Shown here piece after piece: positions 47,801-56,800 of a DNA stretch of 64,000 nt. The stretch is from Atriophallophorus winterbourni (lineage: Eukaryota; Platyhelminthes; Trematoda; Plagiorchiida; Microphallidae): positions 209,688-273,687 of the forward strand of contig JACCGJ010010473.1 in assembly GCA_013407085.1 (NCBI GenBank). Direction: 5' to 3'. Below the pieces are notes generated by a model. That model ran no database searches and had not been told where the DNA came from. It was given only the letters and a program-made list of their open reading frames with translations. A program made the position numbers and the translations under genes. Every line of letters begins with the position of its first letter. The first letter of the stretch is position 1.

Positions 47801-50800
47801 ATTCGAATTCGCGAAATCAAATTGATGAGTGTGGTGATTTCAACTCGACCTGTTCGTATGATTCTGATTCTCGAGGATTCGTCTATCGAAATCAGGTTTG
47901 CAAAAAAGTGATTAATGAATTTTATCGTTTTAAGTAGGCGTGTAGTAAAATTGTTTCAACATACAAAAATAATCATCATGAAAATAATTCCATCAGAAAA
48001 CGAATTCTTACGTTTTGTATCATTGCAACTCATACGTGTGGTTGCTAGAACATTCTAATTTGAACAAAGTGTTGTTGTTTGCACACTTTACGAACACAGA
48101 CCTGATCACTCTTTTCCTATTTTAAACACTCTTGTTTTGGAAAGAATTATCAGGATTTGCGTGTAAAATTGGATATGAAATTGAACATTTGAATCAATGT
48201 TCGTTCAGCAGGCAAAAATACGTATGTTTGTGTTGAGTTGGTTTAAGATAAAAAGTATTGGGTGAAAGATCACACACTAGTAGTGTACACATGCATAAAT
48301 TCGGTGAATTTATTTAAAATGCTTTATACAGATCACCGGACAATATACTTAATTACTCACTTCCGACTTTGGTCCCGTCTGGAACATATGCGGCCAACCA
48401 GATCTCTTCTGGCATATTAATCCTGGGCGAGTCTATCCAGCTGTCCACACGTCTTGCCCATCTACTTGGCGTCTGCTTCCAGGTCTCGGCGCCAGGTATT
48501 TCTAGCCCGCCCTCTATTCCACTTACCTGGATGGTCCAGGTGAAGTATTGTCTTGTGATGTTTAATGCAGGTTTGCAGGGGTGTGGCCAATCCATCGTCA
48601 GGGTCTCTAACCGATGTCTTTGTCAACAGTCTGCTGCTTCGTTCGTTGCTACAATTATTCACTGGTGATCTTTGCGAACGAGCGGATATTTAGCATCTTC
48701 TTGAGGCAGGTGTTAATGAATACCAGGATTTTCTTAATTATTTTAACTGTGGTTCTCAATGACTCTTCACCGTAGAGTAATAATGACATTACTAATGTGG
48801 TGTACAGCCTGATCTTGGTGATAATGCTGATCTTGTTGGATTGCCAGATATTCTGCAGCTGACGAAAGGCTGCTCTTGCTTTACTGAGCCGGGTTCTGTC
48901 GTCTGAATCTGTTTCTCCAAGCTTGCTCAGGATGTTACCGATATAGGTGAAACTGTCCACCTCTTCCAGCGCCTCGCCTTGCACTGTAATTGGTGTTGTG
49001 TTAAAAAGTGTTGGTCCTGAACACTTTGCTCTTCCTTGTTGATGTTGAGGCCTATTTTAACGGAGTTAAATGCAATGATGCTAGTCTTTTCTTCCCTCTG
49101 TGTGTGTGAGAGAAGAGCCAGGTCGTCGGCGAAGTCCAGGTAGTCCAACTGCTTCCAAAGTAGCAACTGAATGCCGTCCAGCTTATGATCTGTCGATATC
49201 TTCATGATCCAGTCTATGGCCAGCAGGAACAGAAACGTAAAGAGTAAGCAGTATTTCCTCACTTCTCTCACTTCGAAGGTGTCAGTGGGTTGTCTGTTAT
49301 GCACTATTTTGCAAACCATCCTTTCGCATGAATTTTTGATGATGTTGGCTACCTTTTCTGATACTCTGTAGTGTCTCAGTCATCTCTAGAGGGTCAGTTT
49401 GTTGACGCTGTCAAACACTTTCTCATAATCGATGAAGTTCACTTAGAGAAACGATTTCCCTTCCATGGACTGCTCCAGAATGATGCGCAGGGTTTCCATC
49501 TGGTCCGTGCACGATCAGTCCTTTCAGAAGCCGGCTTGTTTCAAGAATTAAGCATTAGCATTTTATGGTGAAAGAAGCATTGGATGACAGCTATAAGAAA
49601 TACGGAGGATGCAATCAAAATTCTATTAAGGTGTTTCGTTTGTGTGAGTTTATATGGGGTCAATATACAGGGCCAATATTCAAGTGCTTTTTGATATAAA
49701 CATCAACTTTCGATTTAAAATCACGGGTTGTAGGAGCGTTCACAATATCCTGTGATAGTTAATTCCACAGAAAGCAAATACGCACCGAGAAAAAATGACG
49801 TCTACAATCGACTCTTGATTGCGGTATAACGAGACAAATTGACTGACTCTGTGTATTCTTATGGGAACTAATTTCTATCAAATCTCGAACAGGGTGATTT
49901 TCCATCCGCAGTATTTTATCTTATGCTCATGTCACACTTTACTCTCCTTTGTTTAAAATTCGACAATCCCAGTATGGTCATTCGCAATTGTTATGTAATG
50001 TGATGCTCCCATCAACTAGCTTCTTCGCTCGATTGTAATTTATATCCAGCAATTCAAAGTCTTTACGCAGCCATGGTGCATAAACTAAGATAATGTATTC
50101 TATCGTTGGATGGATGCAAAAATGATGTGTGTAAATGGACAAAAAACCCACTGTTCCCCTCTCACTGTTTATTTTCTCGCTGTTTCTACCCGAATTGTAC
50201 CCCCCTTCTCGCTTTGTACATCTCATTGTTTATGTTGAACGGCACCATATCTGTATCAGATTGTGCAAATATACATATATATATATATCGTTGGATGGAT
50301 ATAAGTATTTGTATTCCCAAGATACCGCTAGTCCCGTTGAAGATTTTCTGGCAATGACTATTCGGTTTGAGGTTATTAGTAATCCAGATACCGAGATCCT
50401 TCTCAGCGATGGTCCATGTCAAGATTTCATGACCAAGATTATATGTATGCTCGTATTGCCGGCCAAATTATAAAATTTTACATTAACTTATGTTGCAAGT
50501 CATCTGATTTATTTGAGAAAAGCGATACATGTCATCCCAATCCTCTTTTATCATCAAACAGTCTTTAATGAATAGATTCGGTCCCATATATTTATATCAT
50601 CAGCATCGCGACGGTTTCGCTCAGGTGGGATCGTTGGATGCTAGCCTGTTGAGTATATATGCGGAAGGTTGAAGTCCCTGCTGATTAGCATTTGCGCGTG
50701 CTGTCGAGCGTTCAGGCGCTGAAGTCTTTCAAATATCATATCGTTGTGTTCTGCGATCGATGTTGGTGAGCGGTATATGACCTGATTGTAGAGCTATCAC

Positions 50801-53800
50801 AAGATTCCAGGTCATGTGAGCACCAAAGCGCGTCCGTTACAGCAATCAGACCAAGGAAATTGTCTAAAAAAAATAGAATGAGTTACGACAACTTGTTGAC
50901 TAAACATTGAGTATTTGCATAGACACATTTGATCGATACTGCTTTATGTAGTGAGAATCATTGGTATGCGATAAGGCGTTACGCGGTGTGATGCCAGATC
51001 TCGCAGAATAGTCAGTGCATGGGGTGAGCTTTTTGTTGGTCGCCGACTGCCTAAATCAACAATCAGGTTTCGGTGTGAATTGTTCGGCCCGAGTCGATTT
51101 GAGCCGGACCTACGACGTATTTTTATCTATTGATTTCTTCCATTTGGATGGAAACACTGTTATTCGCTGTCTCCAGACGACCGAGCGTTTGACTTATGAC
51201 ACAAGGTTAGGTTGGGCAAAGTCTAACATCTTTGGTAATGTTCGTTTTACTTTTTTCCATTCCGACCTTACTATTACGGCCATAGCGCTGGTCAAGAACG
51301 CTGCAACGCTGCAAGGAACACAGAAATAACAGGCGCCTGGGACCTTTTCATTATACATTAATGCTATCGAATCTGGGGCTAAATTACAGTCACATTTCCA
51401 TGGATCTCACACATACACAGAAAACACGTTATGTCTTTACTCGCCTTGGGACTGACCGGTTGTTCACATGCTTTTCACGTGTCTGTTTGTTGGATCTCGT
51501 GACGCTGTCACACATGTTAGTAGCCTGGAGTGGGTTGTTCAAGCAGTGACGGGCGTTTGGTCGACTGGAACTCATGATTCCGTCATTTAGCAAATTATTC
51601 ACCATAACTCGTTAACCACACAGAATCAGGTATCAAAATGCGTAGCTCGAAGCGATCTTAGCGGAAACGGTAGAATAGTTAGCGTTAGGAAAACGTTTTC
51701 GTAATTGAGTAATCTGAAATATTTACGTCGAAAGGTTAAATTTGCTGTGGATCGGTTGACATGATCAAAAAGAAGAAATTCCGATATATATGATCGAATG
51801 TAATACATAATTCTTGGAATGCTAGAAATCTGAGCAGTTTCGGTGAACAGATGACCAAATGTGTCAGAGCAAAAGATGTGACCACACAGCGGAATCTATC
51901 CAGATGGTGTCCGAAGATGTCGGTCAACTGTGTCTTTCATTTGTTAGCAACACGCAGTTAAACACATTCACCGGGGTTGACAACATAGTTTTCTCTCGGT
52001 AATTAGAGCAGGAACTCAGGTCGAGGTTGCCTTTTTCCACTCAAATGGTACTTCTTCTTCCTAGATCTTGATAAGAGTGGGTAGAGGAGCTACACGCTGA
52101 TCTCGACGTCCGATTTTAGCGCTTCTGCCGGGATGCTGTCAGATCCTTTAGCCTTGCGGTTCTTTAAATGTTCAACGGCACTGTGCTTCACTTTCGTGGG
52201 TGAACAGCACCTGATTGGCTGATCCCTTTTAGCTGGCACTGTCTCCGTTGGGTTTGAATGAGCTTTTGTTTTGAGTAACTCCTGAATGTGCTTGTTCCGC
52301 CTCTTGTTGACCTCATTCATCTGTTATCGCTTCTCTATCTATCTTTCTTACAGGCCTTTCTGGCTTGGCAACCTTTGCTGATCGTTTCTTAAAGGTAGAA
52401 TACGGGTCCTAGGTGTTGTTCTGATGCACTGCTTCTTCTGCTTTTATGACCAGTGACTCTACGTATTTCCACTCGTCTGCTCTGCATTCTCTTCTCTTCT
52501 TTGGTTCTATTTCTGTGGCGTTCCTGCTCAGATCTATTCGTTGTACCTGTACGTTTTGGGGCTCATTACTTCTTGACATGTTGAGATCACCGCTTCGTCA
52601 ACTTTCTGCCACTTCTGTTCTATCTTCGCTCTTTCAAACAGTCATTCCAGGATCTAGAACTTGTTGAACTCTTCTTCCTTTTTACTGTCTTTTAAGATTC
52701 AAGATTTATTGTGAAAAATCAAATAGCTGTGTTTGTGTGAGAAGAAAGCACTAATGGATTTTAGTAAACTGCGACCAACAGTGTATTTTGTTCTACAAAC
52801 ACTGCAAATTTGGGTAACCACAATTAATTCTAGTATTGGTATGTCACGATGATGTATTGAAGGTGTCTATTGTTCCGACGCCCTGAGAGCCGGACCTTCG
52901 CGGTTATTTGAACTGTCTTCTGAGTTTTAGTTTTCAGTGTTTTTGCACGGCAATGCTTTAGCTTGTGTTTTTTAGGCTTCCTTTAAGTTGCTCATTCTGA
53001 TGTCACTTGTATATATATCTTGTGTAGTCGGCAAATATGTCTGACTAAGTCTGTCATAGCACTTGTTAGGAAAGTGGATTTCTAAGGATTTGGTCCATCA
53101 CCTTGGGAATTGAATGACCAGCGTATCCTGAAGGTGCACGCAAATACACATTCCCGCGTCGCTATCGTTCTGTGATGTAAAGCCGCAGTCTGTAGTCGTG
53201 TTGTGGTTTAACAGTCTCCATCGTATTGACAGCCTCTGGAGCGCCTAAAATTATTACAGTGCGTTCGTTGCTCATCTTACGAACATCGAGACGTCCCTTT
53301 CTTTCCCACCATAGTATATCAGAGTAGATTCGAGTATTTCACTCGGGAAACTCAAGTATCAATTAAGAATTTTATAAAAAAGTTTCTATATCCTTCTCAC
53401 TTTTTGTGTTAATTTCAGTAGAGTTGATTCACCGAAATGTGGGGAGCTTGGGTGACAAACGAAATGTGTCACTGCTCTAGTTCTGGTGGTTTCCGAACCC
53501 ATTATTGTCAGAGGTTGGACAATTGTTCTAGGTCGTCTTTTCACAAAATGCTTCTCGCTGGATTCCTGCAAGTTGGTACAGATTAGGCTGAAATATTTTG
53601 CGAACATTTGCGCTGTGACTTTGAATTTGAATCCGATAGTTTCAGCGGAACCTACAGGTGAGTAAATGGCTTGGTCTTCGTTACGTATTTAATATCATTG
53701 GAGTTTAGGTCAGACATGCCATTGACAGCCTGCTTTATAAAGCTGGAGTTTTGATGAAGAGAGCGCTCTGCAAGACACTACTGTAGATTTATAACAGTTG

Positions 53801-56800
53801 AGAGTTCGCGTGGAATGATCTACGAAGTTGAATATTTTATCTGGTTGGCATTACAGACTATATTTTCCAATTTTTCGTTAATTGTACCCGCAACCTAGAA
53901 GGAGATACTAGAGATTCAAATGAAGTCGTTCATGCTTTTATGCTGAGCTCTAAGCTCAACATACGATCACACAGGTTGCATTGTTGGACACTTGTTGAAG
54001 CAGGCAAAACATTTAGGATCGATGTCGTCTTTGCGGCACGTGGCGTGGCACGTGTTTGAGTAGTTGCGCAACGTGACAGATTTGATCTTACAATAAACCA
54101 CTTTCTTTTACACGACATTATCTTGTTTGAAGCACATGCGGATCCTAATCCTACATTCCCGTCCTGATGAGTGCAAACAGCACGAATTCGGTCGTGGTTT
54201 TGTGTTTCATTTGAACGGGGTCGACCAAAAATACAGCCAAAGAGGTAAGAAACTCGATACGGCCGTGGTTGATTGATGTGGTATTGTGTAGGGTTGGGGT
54301 GAAGTGAAGAGGTCTGAGTATATTTTGTCACCAGAATTCAATCGCCAGTTTTCACTTTCCCTTTGAGAATTTTGGTATGAATTCGAATGCACTTTGTGCA
54401 TTCCTCCGACTAGTTCCCAGCAGTGGTAAATACCGGTGGGTAAATCTGACAGCAGAAACACACAAGTGAAATCAATGAACGAACGAAGAGCACAAAATAC
54501 ACTATTACTGCACACAAATAACGACGATTCGTAGATAGTTAATTCATGTATGAGTAGATCCATCGTAGCAAAGTTCAGAAATCACACTGATCGGATAAAA
54601 AGTCCTAAAATTTTATCCAAAATTATCGGAGCTAAAATAATCCAATCCCACGTCATGTCGTTCAGCGCAGCGGTGTTGTAGCGTTGACGTTTGCTGAGCT
54701 CCTCTATCCATTTTCTCGTCAATTTGACCTTCAATTCGGGGACAAGTAGATGATAGTCGGAAGGAACGTCCGATAATCGTTTGACGCGTACATATCAAAG
54801 AAATTGTTAAAAATTCTTCGTGATGCACACGTGGTCGATCTGGTTTTCTGTCGACAGATCTGGTGACACCCAAGTTGCTTGTGCTTCCTTCTGTGATGAA
54901 AAACACTCGGATGACCAGATTGCTTGTATACATAGGTCGGCGTATCGCTCACTCGCCCAGCACAATCTGTCCCATGATCTCCTCATACCATCGGTTGTCA
55001 CTAAAAACCGTATGTCGGTTGAAATTCTGTTTTAAAAATCTCCCTCTTTTCCTCGTCACAGTTGTTCGACGGGGCGTTGCACTGGATTATGGATCATCTT
55101 CTTTTTCGTATAAAAGGAGTGCTCTCTGTACTGAATCGGAAATTATAAGAACCGCTTCCTGTGTGTGTAAGGAATTTTTCCGCTCGTGGCCTTAGTACAA
55201 CAGAATTCATTCGAAATCCCGCGCATTTGCCGGATGCAATCCATATTGACTCACTGATTTAAAAGACGATGAAGTTATACTTATTCATCTCTGCGGTCAC
55301 TGGCATTGTTCTTCGAGTCTCATGCATGGTCCAAGCGTTCCACGTGGCGGTGGTAACGATGGTTCTGGTAGAGATGATGGTCATCGGCCTGACGGCTTAC
55401 ATATGGTTCAGGCTTCGACAGTCCGACCTCACACACATTTCAGCTGCGGGTCCATCTTCTCTCAGGTCCGTGTTGTCTATTAGTATTCTTGTTGGCGTTT
55501 CTATAGCTAATAGGTTTTTTTCGGAATAAGGTAGCTAGCCCCACGCTCAACTCTCCTTCTTTTGCAACCGGTCTTGGGAACGTCCTTGGTGGAGTAACCG
55601 AACAATATACACAATCCAAATCTTTGTGACATTTTGGGTTGAACATTATAAATGACTGAATTCGCCCCTAAACATTAACTCGTTGAACCGTAGTGAGTGT
55701 ATAGAAGAGAATTTACATTTTCAACTTTACTCAACAGCTTGAACGGCATTCGCTTTACATATATGACTCTTATCTTTCAAATTATTTTTATAAACCATTG
55801 TCGAAAAATTATTTTAATCTACTGAAAACATTAATAGTAGCATATTTCACTTATATCAGACGGAAGCCAAGAAGCGACCAGCTGAGGTCAATGAATCAAC
55901 TACTCATCCAGCACCCAAGTTTGCTAGAAATGATAACGTAAGTGGTTTTGATACATGTCAACTTTTAAATTATTTAAATTACGAATCGGAAAAATACCGT
56001 TGTGGAAAGACGTATATTTCATATGGTGAATTCGGCGCATAGTGGAGTTCAGCAAACCATATTGTTTGTCAAATTAATGCTTCTTAAGCTCTCGACATGT
56101 AATCAATTTGTTATTTTGTTTTTGAACATCGTGGTTATTTGCGGAAGCCTTAGTTATCAGAGGCATTTGACTTTCTTTATAGTGTTATCATTGTTTCATT
56201 TCTCGCTGAATTGAATTTTACTCTCTCCAACTGATAACAACAAACAGCTAGAACCGAGTGTATTATGTAAGTGAGGCCGATTTGACCATTACTTTACATG
56301 ATAAAATCCTAACCGTCTTGAAACATTGACCCTGAATCACATTGTGATTTAAGATTTTGACATCGAGGTTCTTTGTTTTGCTTATTCAACAATGTTATTC
56401 AAATATAGAATTATTTACCACTTTGCAACTGATAGAGACTCACTTAACATAATTTCACGGTCTTCACCTGATGACGGTGTAAGCGGGAGGTAAGTGAGAG
56501 CGGTATTAGTTATGTATTTAATAATGCAAAGGCACATGAATGCAATTAGTTTAGAGTAATTCTGGAGTACCGTTTTTTTCTGGCACAGAATCTTCGTCAG
56601 GCGAGGGGTTCTATTCAGGCAAGGGATCTGACTAGGTTTAATTCCATCTACCACCACAGTTTGGCCTTACATTTGTGCTCAAAACAAACATCCCTATTTA
56701 CATGCAATTCCATCGTGCATACCACCTGACAAGTGTCGTGATATTTGTGAACATCGAGTAGAATTATTTTAGCTAAATGCACACTATAACATTGAATGCG

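Larger units (their letters stand above)
47896..55859 (+). other. Notch-like gene intron 7 (8 kb) with nested LINEs
   Basis: Occupied mainly by antisense RTE-like and CR1-like fragments (48350-55640) and a hammerhead-bearing repeat (54060-54205). No exon of the receptor found inside. Confidence 0.7.

Noticed and set aside
48353..49319. Minus-strand frames with ADDLALLSHT and VDSFTYIGN as a cellular gene
   Set aside because: These are standard RTE-type RT segments in different frames, so a dead LINE.
56415..56657. Minus-strand 80-codon frame in the last intron of the Notch-like gene
   Set aside because: It overlaps foldback-family and R4 repeat sequence and has no domain.
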